A DNA stretch of 64,000 nt from Ostrinia nubilalis (lineage: Eukaryota > Arthropoda > Insecta > Lepidoptera > Crambidae). Below, piece after piece: positions 30,327 to 41,302 of the stretch. Location: the NCBI RefSeq assembly GCF_963855985.1, contig NC_087093.1:16011001-16075000 (forward strand), given 5' to 3'. The notes beneath the pieces were generated by a model that ran no database searches, was not told where the DNA came from, and worked only from the letters and a program-made list of their open reading frames with translations. Numbering within the stretch: the first letter of the stretch is position 1; every line of letters begins with the position of its first letter. The translations under genes were made by a program, and so were the position numbers.

Positions 30327-31322
30327 CTATTCAAAATTCAAATTATCTGTAGATAGCCAATAACTTGGTGGCGGTTCTTCATTTGACGGTCCAGCAGTTG
30401 TAGATTGACTTTGGCTACCATCATCCCAAGTACCAATTTGTAAAGGAATAACAACGTGGTAGTTTTTGTGCGGTACTGGCAATACAGTCGTGAGAACACA
30501 GGCATAACTTCTGATCACCATTTTGGAATTTTCGATGGAATAAATGTTTGGTGGCAGATCAACTTCCCATCTTGTTTTTAAAGACTCTCCCGATTTGACC
30601 ACAGCACTTTTTGACTGCATATTAGGAACAGCCTTATTCACTTTTGCAATAGCGTGACTTACGTCCGAATCATAGTATTTGTAGACCTCGACCAGTCGAG
30701 TTTCAACTGATATGATATCAATATTAGTTTCATTTTCAACTTCGTAGGCCAGCTCTAATCTGCCGCCGGGTCTAAGCACACAGCTTTGAATTGTAGCTTT
30801 GATTTTAACGTTGTTCTTTTTGCTCAATACCGTGAACAGCTTCTTCGTTTCGATCCGTGTTAGCGGTGTCATGGAGAGTGCCGGTCTGATCGTTGTTGAG
30901 ACCACTTTAATGTCTTTTTCGAAGACTTTGTTCCACGAAAACCTTCCTGATACGACAAACTCTACACGGAGGTTGTATAGCATATTACAAATAATTTCGA
31001 GTTGTCCTTTAATTATCATTGACGACGGTATGTTGTCTGGTAGTTGGAATTGGAATTGAGCTGTGTTCACGTGTCCACTAGATTTATCATTTTCGTTAAG
31101 ATTAACGAATGTCGCGGTGTTGACGTAATCTTCACTGTTTGTGTAACTTCCTATGTATCTTCCCTTAGTTACATTAAGAATGCCAGCTCCTCTGAGTGAT
31201 ATGACTATTCTCTTCACTGGTACATCTATAATCGAGTATCGGACTACTCCGCTCACTGCACTTCCAGGTGTGAAAGCGCCATCTGGTGGCGTATTTATAA
31301 TAGTTTCACAAGTAACACCCAT
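30327..31322 (-). CDS. Arrestin domain-containing protein (alpha-arrestin-like)
   Basis: A complete intronless frame of 331 residues. The start region (DGAFTPGSAVSGVVRYS) and the C-domain (IQSCVLRPGGRLELAYEV) align with the convergent paralogue, as does the PPPSYW motif (PPxY) near residue 320. Unlike its neighbour it has a Ser/Thr-rich linker before PPxY and lacks the acidic tail. The likely role is as an adaptor for ubiquitin-dependent membrane protein trafficking. Immediately upstream, from 31399, begins the duplicated segment shared with the left edge of the window. Confidence 0.92.
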   Translation of the reverse strand: MGVTCETIINTPPDGAFTPGSAVSGVVRYSIIDVPVKRIVISLRGAGILNVTKGRYIGSYTNSEDYVNTATFVNLNENDKSSGHVNTAQFQFQLPDNIPSSMIIKGQLEIICNMLYNLRVEFVVSGRFSWNKVFEKDIKVVSTTIRPALSMTPLTRIETKKLFTVLSKKNNVKIKATIQSCVLRPGGRLELAYEVENETNIDIISVETRLVEVYKYYDSDVSHAIAKVNKAVPNMQSKSAVVKSGESLKTRWEVDLPPNIYSIENSKMVIRSYACVLTTVLPVPHKNYHVVIPLQIGTWDDGSQSQSTTAGPSNEEPPPSYWLSTDNLNFE

Positions 31323-31398
31323 TCAGCACTTTGTAAAGTAAATTATTCTAATTATTTAGTAACTTTTGACACGTGTGCGACCTTTCCTAAGTTTTTTA

Positions 31399-32015
31399 AT
31401 ACAATGGCTGGATATAATTATGGCTAGGCTCAATTTATCAAAAAGATAATACTCATATGTAATGAGTAAAACTGTGTACCAATATTTATCTTATCCGTCG
31501 AAGTTATCGGATTATCATAAAATATTAGTGGTGCCCGTGACCTTGTCCACAAAAAATATACATGTTTTGTTGGGCTATAATAGTTTTGGAATATCTTTAA
31601 GTACCTATAAGGAAAAAATAATATTTTTAAAGAAATAAGCTGTTTTTTGCGTCTGTCTTGTAAAAATACAAATAAAAAATATTTAATACTCTGTTTTGCT
31701 ATTTTTCACATTGAAGGTAGGTACTCGTTACGTTTTTCGAATTCGTTCAATACAATATTTTAATTTAATGCAGACTTTTTGCCGCTAGTTTTTTATAATT
31801 TAGAAACAAAATGTGTACTTATGTACACGTACAGACACGATTTAATTATTCTACTATACTATGAAAATATTTAATTTATGGCCAAAAAATGTAATTTTAA
31901 TCGAATTTCAATACATTATTTATCACATACGTGTATTGACAACAATAAAGATTAATCAATCATGCTAATATAAATGTTATTGAATATATTACTAAACTTG
32001 ATGATTAGGTACAAT
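31399..32015. repeat. Segmental duplication copy B, block 1
   Basis: Matches 1-544 in the same orientation. It starts 77 bases upstream of the arrestin start codon at 31322 and ends at the BEL/Pao insertion. Confidence 0.85.
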
Positions 32016-32020
32016 ACTTG

Positions 32021-32321
32021 TGTTCGCGCTGCTACATCAGCGCCACCACCGGCGACGCTAGCGCCCTCTATTATAATCAAGCATGCTCCATAGAAAGAAG
32101 TCTATGGAGCCGAGAGAATTTTTGTCTATGCGACGACCGCCAACCGAAGCGTCGCTTCCATTTTTTTACCGCCAACGAGAAAGGCTTTATTTTCTGTAAT
32201 GTACCTATAATATTGTTTAAACCGAAGTAAACCCCAATGTTCACCGAAGAATGGCTTATTACTGAAAAGGCCCCTATTTTCAAGATCCTACAAACTACAA
32301 ACTATAACCTAAGCTCCAACA
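32021..32321 (+). repeat. BEL/Pao 5' LTR
   Basis: Starts TGTTCGCGCTGC and ends CTCCAACA, following the TG...CA rule. Same sequence as the 3' LTR by eye. Confidence 0.93.
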
Positions 32322-32327
32322 TGTTTT

Positions 32328-32337
32328 TGGCGACCGT
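32328..32337 (+). other. Likely primer-binding site
   Basis: TGGCGACCGT lies six bases after the 5' LTR. This matches the tRNA-Arg-type primer site known from Pao-group elements, and fits the BEL/Pao assignment. Confidence 0.7.
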
Positions 32338-32849
32338 AGACATCACGAACACGAAGAAAACTGCTGAAAAAACGATGATTCCGATGAAGAACCGATGCTA
32401 AACCCAAATCCAGGCCTCCATCCAAGATTCCAAGCACCTATAACCTATTGCACGATTGTAATGCGCATGGAGTGTCGTAAAGTGTTTCGTCCAAAGTTTT
32501 CATGTTAACTCGCTAAGTATATTATTTCAAATTCTCCAAGCAACAGGTGGGTTCTTTTCTTGTCGCTCTTCACTGTCTTCCTGTTTGTGCCTTCGCTATT
32601 AGCTTTGCACGCATTAAACACCACACGCCGAACTGTTTCAGTCTAATCGGGCCTACAACGTGGGGGTGCCTATCGCGCGTGCTAACCTCTGAGCTGCCGA
32701 TCTCCGCTTCTGCTGCGGGCGGCGTCAGGGCAGTTGTAAAGCTTCGGGGCAACGGGCTGAGGCTGCGACGCGCACGAGTTGCGCAAAGGACCGCTATACA
32801 AGTTTGACCTGCACATTCTATTTGCTTATTTCATTGTTTGTGCGCCAAT

Positions 32850-33539
32850 ATGTCTGAGAGTGATGACTATAACGAGAGTTCCGCCAAATTGGACCTCACT
32901 AAATTGTATAGGCAACGTAGTTCTATCAAAGGCCGTCTAACTTCAATTAAAAACTACTTGCAAACTATTAAATTGATCAACCCGAGCGACCTTAAAGGTG
33001 CAAAACTTAAGGAGCTCACTATTCGGTTAGAAAAATGTCAAGAACTATTTTCATCCTTCGATAAATTGCAAACAATAATAGAAAATAACTCTGACAATTT
33101 AGATATTCAATTACAAGAGAGAGAATCAATAGAAAGTGACATGTACTCTGCCTTGTCTAGCTTCCAAGAAATAATTGAGTCTGCTACTCCAAATTCCAAT
33201 TCAAAGGTTTGTGATGCATGTAGTGTTTCCAACGGCAGTCACTCACAAGAATTCAATAATATCAAGTTGCCAACTATAAAATTGCCTACATTTGATGGAA
33301 ATTACCTAAAATGGCTGGAGTTTCATGACACTTTTGATTCATTAATTAATTCCAATGATTCTATTCCGACAATATCACCAGAGTTGTGGATGTCAACACG
33401 GCCAAAGGAATTGTCCGCCGTGCTCTCAACAAGCTCGTCGCACTGCCGCCTTCGAATGAAGTTGAAACCCAGTCACCTGCTTTCAACGGGCCCCAGTATG
33501 TTCGCGCTGCTACATCAGCGCCACCACCGGCGACGCTAG
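32850..33539 (+). pseudogene. BEL/Pao Gag N-terminus fused to deleted remainder
   Basis: The start is the ATG at 32850; the frame extends 12 bases upstream only through a TTG. It encodes the coiled-coil start of a BEL/Pao Gag and the conserved KLPTIKLPTFDGNYLKW stretch, then breaks at about 33385 where sequence from the end of pol follows. Beyond the break this frame is out of register until its stop. Protease, RT, RNase H and most of integrase are gone. Confidence 0.85.
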
Positions 33540-33571
33540 CGCCCTCTATTATAATCAAGCATGCTCCATAG
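33386..33571 (+). pseudogene. BEL/Pao Pol C-terminus
   Basis: In the other frame, 33386-33571 reads as the last residues of a Pol polyprotein (VNTAKGIVRRALNK near its start) and runs into the 3' LTR before stopping. It supports a gag-to-pol deletion as the origin of this element. Confidence 0.75.
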
Positions 33572-33799
33572 AAAGAAGTCTATGGAGCCGAGAGAATTTT
33601 TGTCTATGCGACGACCGCCAACCGAAGCGTCGCTTCCATTTTTTTACCGCCAACGAGAAAGGCTTTATTTTCTGTAATGTACCTATAATATTGTTTAAAC
33701 CGAAGTAAACCCCAATGTTCACCGAAGAATGGCTTATTACTGAAAAGGCCCCTATTTTCAAGATCCTACAAACTACAAACTATAACCTAAGCTCCAACA
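33499..33799 (+). repeat. BEL/Pao 3' LTR
   Basis: Identical in length and by eye in sequence to the 5' LTR; contains the pol stop codon. Confidence 0.93.
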
Positions 33800-33811
33800 A
33801 CTTGTAATATA

Positions 33812-34077
33812 CAGGGTGTTAGGTAAATGGGTATAATTGAGCCGACACTAGCCCATGTTAACATGGTCATATAAATGGTATGGTGAAGTCAGAAAATTGA
33901 TATCTTCATTTTAATTATTTTATTTTTCATACAAATCGGATTTTATAAAATTTATTTTGTATGAAAATTAAAAAAATTAAAATGATGATATCAAATTTCT
34001 GACTTCACCATACCATTTATATGCCCATGTTAACATGGGCTAGTGTCGGCTCATATACCCATTAACCTAACACCCTG
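33812..34077. mobile_element. CAGGGTG palindromic element (266 bp)
   Basis: Starts CAGGGTGTTAGGTAAATGGG and ends with its reverse complement (CCATTAACCTAACACCCTG), flanked by TATA on both sides (33808-33811 and 34078-34081). The interior is almost fully palindromic and non-coding. It shares GAGCCGACACTAGCCC with 62078-62231. Confidence 0.9.
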
Positions 34078-34081
34078 TATA

Positions 34082-34148
34082 TTAAACTTTTACATTGTTT
34101 TATAAGACAGAAAGTAAGTATGAATCATTCATGATTCATCGTTGTAGC
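34082..34148. repeat. Segmental duplication copy B, block 2
   Basis: GTAAGTATGAATCATTCATG continues the match to copy A (1986-2017) and stops at GTTGTAGC. Confidence 0.75.
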
Positions 34149-34962
34149 ACAGAATAATAATAAGTACTACGTACAGAAGCTTTACTTCGCGAAGGTATTT
34201 AAAAAAATGTATGCTCAATGTCATTAACAATGGTGTAATTTAGCTTGTCTCAAGAGTCAAGCACCATTTTGTTGACAAACGTCAGTGATCGGTACTGTGC
34301 GCCAAAGTCATAGGGCTGACTTCGGTAAAATGATTATTGACGTGAGGTGCCAAACTGCAGAAAATGGCGGAGGAAATACATGATTAAGGCTTGGTATTTC
34401 TTCTAAAGTAGGTATTTCGCGCTGTCAAAATCTGCGCGCGCAATTCTTCGCCGAAAACAGCGCGTCAAAGAGCTCCCGCCACAATTTCCAGCTACACAGT
34501 ATAGAAATACGCAGTTGGTTAGGTTAGGTTGACTTCCTTCCCTTCAAGCGTCACACTCACAACACTTTCTAATACAAATCATATCCAAGTGATACAAATT
34601 AAAACACCTTTCAGACTTTTTGGGAATATATTCTAGAATCGAATAAATATAAAATATAACTGCAGAAGTAAACACGGTTCGCCCGACCTTCTGGAAGTGC
34701 TGCGCCGGCTTAAATAATTTCAAGATTACGTCACCCGACCTATCGGTAGGCCCTTGGGAGCTTGAGCGATTGGAATTTTTTTTTATGATAAGTTACTCTT
34801 AGTAGCGATTATTTAGAGCTTGGATAATAAATTTAATTATAGTTGTTGCAATTCACGAAGCTTTGCATGTGGTTAATAACATTAATCAGTATAGGTACGC
34901 ATCAATTTTGTTCAGTCTCTTTGTTTATTAATAAATAAAAATATCATACTAAAATTGCAGAA

Positions 34963-35020
34963 ACATATTTGTTTGTATTGGTCTGGGTGTTTTCTTTCTA
35001 TAATATGTATGATGTATGTA
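34963..35020 (+). mobile_element. SINE body fragment
   Basis: ACATATTTGTTTGTATTGGTC and TGGGTGTTTTCT match the body of the SINE at 2150-2200. The tRNA-like head and tail are absent. Confidence 0.6.
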
Positions 35021-36062
35021 CGGGGTTCTGTACCTATCGAAAATTGCTATGAGCATCACACGCGGTTACCTGCGTACCTCTGTGCACTCATGGGAGTTTA
35101 AGCAGAGGTCCCTAGAGTTTGACTTTGAGCTTTGTTTATAGTCATTACGAAGCAGACTGATGGGAAACTGCACTGTCTTGAATTCGAAAGGGTAATTTGA
35201 CGGTGTTTGGGGAATTCTAGGAATAAATACAGAGTCCCCTCATTGAGATTGAGACATTTCAATTTGAGATTTCACTTGACATTGAACACAATCTGAAATG
35301 GAGTTTTCAAACACTTGTAAAAATAAAAAGTAATTAAATCAAAGGCACTAAGTAGTATTGATATCAACTTCGAAGAAAATGACTGCCAAAATTACTTTCT
35401 ACCCGTTCCACACGTCTTTCATGAATTATATTAAGGTATTGTTAAACTAAATTTCAAGTAGATTGAACCAAGGAATCACTTTGTCACATACAAACTTTGC
35501 CCCCTTTTTTCACCCCCTTCATTTCATGACCCCATTTCGGAAAATCTTTTCTTATGAGATGTCTACGTCATAAAAAGGACACACCTTCCAACTTTCAGGT
35601 CTCTACGATATCCGTCAGTCATTTAGGACAAAGCATTTTTATTAGTTGTTCAAAACTCTATCGTTCCAGGTATGTCATTGACAGGAGGGCGCTACTATCT
35701 TAATGGGTTATTCATTAGTCCACTTGACATTTCAGAATCGTTTGACTTTAGATACCTAAGCGATTTGATATTCGGAGTCTTTTAATGAAATCAAGTTCTG
35801 AAATAACTTGAGGTGTTGTACCCGATCAAGCTTTTCATTGCAGGACAGTTAAATAGTTTTATTATTAGTTTCTTCTCTAAGTCTTAATTTGTCAGAGTAG
35901 GTAAAGGCTCCATGAGAGCAAAATTTAGCTTTATAATAGTTTTTAATTTTTTTCTTGAAATATTTGACGCCTTGTAATCTCTCGTTAATATAGGTCCACA
36001 CAAATTCTTTATTTGTTTGACTTCGACTTTAATAATTATGCTCTTACATAATTATAAATAAA

Positions 36063-36246
36063 CTAGCTTTCCGCCCGCCGCTTCGCCCGCGTGGAATTTT
36101 TTGGTTTTTATATAACCTATTATTACACTCAGATATAATGTGGCTTTCTATTGGTGAAAGATTTTTTAAAATCAGTTCAGTAGATCCCCAGATTACCCCT
36201 TACAATTTAACAAATTAATATACAAACACACAAACTTTACCTCTTT
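36063..36246 (+). repeat. CTAGCTTTCCGCCCGC interspersed repeat
   Basis: Starts CTAGCTTTCCGCCCGCCGCT and ends CCTCTTTATAATATTAG. Same family as 40819-41006 (-), 43304-43515 (+) and 46800-47020 (+). Non-coding. Confidence 0.75.
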
Positions 36247-36303
36247 ATAATATTAGATTATAGATAGGTAATTTGAAACCCTGTTTTCTTTTATTCTTTT
36301 TTT

Positions 36304-36388
36304 TATTTTAAATATTTCACGATCCAAACTAATATTTACTGTAAGTAAATGCTAAATAGTAAATATTAGTTTGGATTGTGAAATATCC
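36304..36388. repeat. 85-bp palindrome
   Basis: ATATTTCACGATCCAAACTA is followed 30 bases later by its near-perfect reverse complement (TAGTTTGGATTGTGAAATAT). It sits directly between two interspersed repeats. Confidence 0.8.
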
Positions 36389-36389
36389 T

Positions 36390-36770
36390 ACTAATATTAT
36401 AAAGGCGAAAGTTTGGATGTCATGATGTCTGGATGTCTGGATGTTTGTTACTCTTTCACGCAAAAACTACTGAACGGATTTTGTTGAAACTTTACAGTAT
36501 TATTGTTTATAACCCAGATTAACATTATGACGATATGTGGCAAATAATTTTCAATAAATAAATAAGACGTATCTAAAAGCGCCATCTATCGTCATTGGTT
36601 AAAATCTACAGCACTGGACAAACTACGGTATGACGTTCGTAAATTTTCATTCGGGGGAAACCGTGAAACGCCATCTATCAACATGGGTAAAATGAGGTAA
36701 AACATCATATCTAACGGGGGTAAAACGAGGTCCACGCGAACGAAGTCGCGGGCGGCCGCTAGTTTACAAT
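36390..36770 (-). repeat. ACTAGCGGCCGCCCGC interspersed repeat
   Basis: On the minus strand it starts CTAGCGGCCGCCCGCGACTT and ends in TTATAATATTAG-like sequence. It contains the TTTTGTTGAAACTTTACA stretch found at about 12035. Non-coding. Confidence 0.7.
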
Positions 36771-37980
36771 AGGTAGCTTTCCCTCCGCAACCTTATTGGT
36801 ATTCCATGTATGTGTCTTTTAACTGAGTTCTGTTAAACATTTCATGTAAAATTTGTTCAATTATAACTCTATTTACATCTGCATCTGTAAGCAAGGATTC
36901 ATGTTCTCCAGCCCAGATGCCGAGTAAACAGAATCGTCTTTCAGTGACGTGCAGCTGCCCCTATATTTGACCCACTGACCTAATTTATTATTATTTATTT
37001 GTGTCAGTGTGCTCTTCTAAAGAGTGAAGACGATTGTATCTAGGTACTATTAAAATGTAATTTTAACTCATTGGTTTTGTCTCATATTTGAGGAATGTAT
37101 CATGAGTAGAGTCTTAGTTTAAAAGGATGCCAACGATTTAAATTTCAATAGGTAGACAAAATTCAGAATTCTTAATTATCAAAAATTTTAGCTTTCTCCA
37201 GTAACACTGGTATTATTATACTGTGACTCATCAAAGTCATCATTGTCAAAAATATTGACAAATCGAGAACTGTCACGGCCAAAAAACTGGCACGCGTCCG
37301 TCCTCCGTAAGCGCCACCGCGCGACTGATTGAGATTGTCCAAGCCGTCATGGGCGATTTTTTCCACATTTTTTAACATAGTAACTAAATAAGACGCAATA
37401 TAAAAATTTCATCCGTTAAAAGCCCTCAAGTTATTTCTGAACTTTAGTTTAGTAAAAGATTCAGAATCTCAAATCGCTTATTTTAAAAATAAAACCATAA
37501 TTAGAAAACGAATAGAGGTAACTTTGGGAATTTATTCTATCGAGTCAACTTCATCAAATCGTGTTTCCATCCGTTAATAGCCCTAGAAAATATCCTCAAC
37601 TATGCCCAAAAAAAATCTTAGCCTTTTATTTTACTGTTTAGTACCTCAAAAATGAAAAATGAAAACCTCATTTTCGCCATTTTCTCTGTTACCCGGCCTT
37701 AAGCATGAATTATCATGAATAATATTAACCACTTATTTACCTCTCAGTGTCTTCAGGCAACTTAAAAAAGTACATTCTGTGTTTTTATTACTATTTAGGC
37801 AGTTAAATACTGCACAGTACACCATTTTCTTTATTTTTTTCCATCATATACAATAATACGCGTGCGTGATTCAATGCTCGCTCGTATGTGAGGCCTTGTT
37901 GAATAGTAATCCTGTAGGGTGCCATCGTGCTTGTTTTGTTTTCGATGTGAACTCGCGGAGATGTAAGGCCTGGTTGTGGC

Positions 37981-38372
37981 TAGAAACAAGGTAAAGCTTT
38001 TCATCAAAAAGATTAAACTTCCTAATTAATTAATTCTTATTTATTCCAATTATTTGATTTTAATAAATTACTAATTTAATTATTAATATTAATTGTGAAT
38101 CATGTATTATTATCAGAATTACTCAGTAAATAAGGAAAATAAACTGACTTTTCCATCACGGTAATTCCCATTCCCAATTAAAATAAATCTAATCCCCACC
38201 AGTTTAATGAAACAAAAATCCATGATCAATATTTTTTTGTATCTCATCATCATCATCATCTCAGCCACAGGACGTCCATTACTGAACATAGGCCTCCCCT
38301 AATGCTTTCCATGTTGCCCGGTTGGTAGCGGCCTGCGTCCAGCACTTTCCTGCTACCTTTATGATCTTGTTT
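37981..38372. repeat. Segmental duplication copy B, block 3, with RTE-like LINE end
   Basis: Matches copy A from 2018, minus the SINE, then 2336-2663. 38246-38372 is the minus-strand end of an RTE-like LINE; here it runs a little further into the coding end (GCTACCTTTATGATCTTG) than in copy A, which is cut by the inversion. Confidence 0.85.
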
Positions 38373-38477
38373 GTATCTATCAGGCACAAATAAATAAATA
38401 ATCTACGGCAGTTATGGTTTTGTTCCCTATTGTACCGAAGAAAAACCGTTAACAACTAAAGTTGCGCTTTTCTCTTC

Positions 38478-38680
38478 GAATTTTGTTTAGAACTGTAATT
38501 GTTTCACTTTTGTACTCGCTTGGGTGAAAGTACAGTGAGCAATAAAATATTTTATTTCTTTCTGACTTTTTTACTAACTTACGAAGTGTTATAGAAGTAG
38601 AAAAGCGAAGAACCACTCATACTCTTTCCTTGGAAGTCGTGAAAGGCGACAAAATAAATGGCCAAATATGTGTACATCAG
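38478..38680. repeat. Segmental duplication copy B, inverted block
   Basis: Reverse complement of 2664-2862. The frame at 38630-38845 is not supported as a gene: it runs from this block into a transposon. Confidence 0.8.
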
Positions 38681-38691
38681 ACCTTCTCAAC

Positions 38692-39125
38692 TAGGGTTGC
38701 CAGGTCCAAAATCACAAAAGCCGGACTTTGTGCTTCATTTCGCCGGACATTTTACCCTAAAAGCCGGACATATGCAATTAGTAAGGTAAGGTGGGGCACA
38801 ATGTTACAATGCATATTTCTCCGTCCCTTTCTATTAGTTGTATGATGTTTTGGTATACACGTTTGTCAAGCTCATAAGAGCTGCTGAACTGAGCCGCTGA
38901 ACATCATACAACTATAGAAAGGGAAGGAGAAATATGCATTATAACATTGTACCCCGTGTAACATTGTGCCCCACCTTACCCTACTATCATCATCGGTTGT
39001 TGACCAACATCCTGATACGTGCGCATATGATTCTGTGGCTCGACTTGCAAATATCCAAATTTCCAAATAAAAAGCCTAACAAAAACCGGACATGTCCGGC
39101 TAAAGCCGGACGCCTGGCAACCCTA
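38692..39125. mobile_element. hAT-like non-autonomous element
   Basis: Ends TAGGGTTGCCAGG and CCTGGCAACCCTA are inverted repeats, and the flanks carry the perfect 8-bp duplication TTCTCAAC (38684-38691 and 39126-39133), as expected of hAT transposition. Subterminal AAGCCGGAC motifs recur near both ends. It has no transposase frame. A smaller palindrome (38785-38980) is nested in it. Confidence 0.9.
38785..38980. mobile_element. Palindromic element nested in the hAT-like element
   Basis: GGTAAGGTGGGGCACAATG at the left pairs with CATTGTGCCCCACCTTACC at the right; the interior also pairs (GTTGTATGATGTT with AACATCATACAAC). No coding frame. Confidence 0.85.
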
Positions 39126-39133
39126 TTCTCAAC

Positions 39134-39959
39134 CCGTCTGGCCAGTGTGGCGAGTGTAGGCCAATTCCTCCATGTGGTTAATTAAAGAAAGCAGAAAGCT
39201 GTGTTCTGAAAATAGTACATAGAAATAGCAATAAATAAATAATAGTAGAGACGTGACGCCTCAACCTCAACGTGACCACGACCATTTTGTCAAGAGCGAA
39301 CCGACAAAGAAGAAGAAATTAGAGAGCGAGTCGTGCTCCTGCAGTAGATATTAAATGATTGATTAAGTGTGTCTTTATTATCTTTTGAGTTTTTTTTAAA
39401 AGAAGAAAGTAGACCTAAATATACACAGAGATACAGAAGTGTTTTGTAAAAAAAATACAGAAATATTTCAAACCAATTTCGTGCTCGATGATACCACAAA
39501 AAGTTTTCAAAAGCAAAAGAGTGCGAACTACGCTAGTTACCGTTTTGTTTCTGACTGTATAGAAAAAGTGTTAGCATGGACTAGTTCGGCTGCCTTTTGA
39601 CATTAACCTCGAAACTTACGTCTTTTTGCTTTTGTGCGCGGCTGTACAGTGGCTGAACTTGTAATTTAGTTCTTATTCCACTACTGTAAGGTTCTAAATT
39701 GGGTGATACCTTTTTAAGAAAGCACTAATATTGGATTTACAAAGAACTTTATGTGAAATTATTGGTCGTTGTTTCGAATTCAATATCAGCAAAATTTTAT
39801 CATTTCGAACTTAACTCTATTATTGTCCTTTCTTTATGCAATTAATCATGATTGAAAAGAAAGCATTACAATGATTAGGCTATCTTCGAGACGTAATAAT
39901 ACTAAGAGAGCAGGATGATATTGGTTTTGATATACCTTGCGCAGTTAATAAAACAACAA

Positions 39960-40001
<42 letters not shown>

Positions 40002-40091
40002 ATCAGCCTCTCACAATGATTTTCGTAATGATCGGTTGGTAGCGGCAATTACATACTTAGGTAAGTAAAATTATTACATATTATGTATATT
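39134..40091. other. Gene-free stretch with a CAT microsatellite
   Basis: No gene recognised. A run of about 14 ATC/CAT units lies at 39958-40001. Confidence 0.6.
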
Positions 40092-40093
40092 TA

Positions 40094-40608
40094 CACTGGT
40101 CATCACAAAAATCGGCCCACGTACGTTTTACAGGAAAACTCGTTTCTACTGACACAATCATGGTCCCAACAATATTGGTGTTATTTGAAAGCCCAGTAAA
40201 TATCCATAAAGAAAAACACATTTAATTTCATAATAAACGATTAACATAAAATATACAATAAATGTGACTTGAAAAAAACCTAACTTTGGGCACACATCTG
40301 GGATTATTTAGTTAGACCAATTATTATGGTTATAAAACCAAATAATGATCTCACGTGTCCTCTTTAACAGATGGATTAATCTCAACTTAACAATATTAAA
40401 ACCATAAAAGTTGGCTCAAGCGTAACTACCTATTTTTTGAAGAAGTGACTCTGGATCCTTCTAAAGACACGTTTTTGGGGTAAACCTTTCCTTTAATGAA
40501 ATGAACTTTAGAACTAGGCTTTCAATTGTGCCGACATTTGTGGGAAGTGGGAATGCATACGTTTGAAAGTGCTTGTCGCGGGAGGGTCGATTTTTGTGAT
40601 GACCAGTG
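40094..40608. mobile_element. Tc1/mariner-like non-autonomous element (515 bp)
   Basis: Left end CACTGGTCATCACAAAAATC and right end GATTTTTGTGATGACCAGTG (both about 25 bp inverted) are flanked by TA on each side (40092-40093 and 40609-40610). No transposase frame remains. Confidence 0.88.
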
Positions 40609-40818
40609 TAGTTATGTAAAGCATATTTTTTAGTGTAATAATTTTGTATTTAGCTATAGGAACGAATGTCAATAAGTTTGAAGCTAATTAAAATACAATT
40701 CAAATAAAAATACGTGTCCTTTTTAATTCTGCCTATCTACACTTAATATTATTTTATTTTATTTTATTTTTCTTTATTCAGAAAACCACAGCTCTTTATA
40801 ATAATAATACAAACAGGT

Positions 40819-41006
40819 ATTATAAAGAGGAAAACTTTGTTTGTTTGGTTGTAATGAATAGGCTCAAAAACTACTGGACCGTTTTAAAAAATTCTTCCAC
40901 CATTCGAAAGCTACATTATCCACGAGTAACATAGGCTAAATTTTATTTTGGAAAAACATAGGGTTCAGGGGTCCACGCGCGCGAAGCCGCGGGCGGAAAG
41001 CTAGCT
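40819..41006 (-). repeat. CTAGCTTTCCGCCCGC interspersed repeat
   Basis: Minus-strand copy: starts (minus) CAGCTAGCTTTCCGCCCGCG and ends with TCCTCTTTATAATA. Same family as 36063-36246. Confidence 0.75.
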
Positions 41007-41302
41007 GTTAACAAAGTACAAAAATAGGCAAAGTTGTTTATAAGAAGTTAACGTTTATTTTGTGCTCCATACGATTCGCTTGCAAACTTGAGCTTTCGCG
41101 AGCTTTTGTTCAAATTCCCCTCTGATAACTTCCCGCGTTCAAATGGTATGCTAACCGGATATTATGTTTTCGGTTATGTTCTCACATGTACCGAATGAGA
41201 GGGAGTTGTTTTTATTTTATTAGAATTTTCTTAATTAATATAGTTCTCAAGAACTGTACTTTTTAATTGTTTTCTCATACCTATAAATGGTATATGGTTC
41301 GT

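Larger units (their letters stand above)
32016..33804 (+). mobile_element. BEL/Pao element, internally deleted
   Basis: Two 301-bp LTRs (32021-32321 and 33499-33799) that look identical, flanked by the 5-bp duplication ACTTG (32016-32020 and 33800-33804). The internal region is only about 1.2 kb: the start of gag joined to the end of pol. Copy A of the duplication has the unfilled site near 1940, so it inserted after the duplication. Confidence 0.93.
34149..37980. other. 3.8-kb block present in copy B but not in copy A
   Basis: Copy A reads GTTGCAGC then TAGAAACAAGG. In copy B the same two sequences are separated by this block, whose left flank is GTTGTAGC and whose right end is GTTGTGGC. 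The 8-bp similarity suggests an insertion with target duplication. I see no terminal repeats and no long frame. Contents: a SINE body piece (about 34965-35015), AT-rich unique sequence, interspersed repeats at 36063-36246 and 36390-36770, and an 85-bp palindrome at 36304-36388. Confidence 0.6.

Noticed and set aside
34515..34530. GGTTAGGTTAGGTTG, resembling insect telomere repeat TTAGG
   Set aside because: The run is too short and the units are spaced by 6-7 bases; no telomeric context.
37172..37378. 68-residue minus-strand frame
   Set aside because: No family resemblance, no start context and no exon partners; surrounding sequence is non-coding.
39958..40001. ATC/CAT repeat considered as a CRISPR-like or regulatory array
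   Set aside because: It is a plain trinucleotide microsatellite with no spacers.
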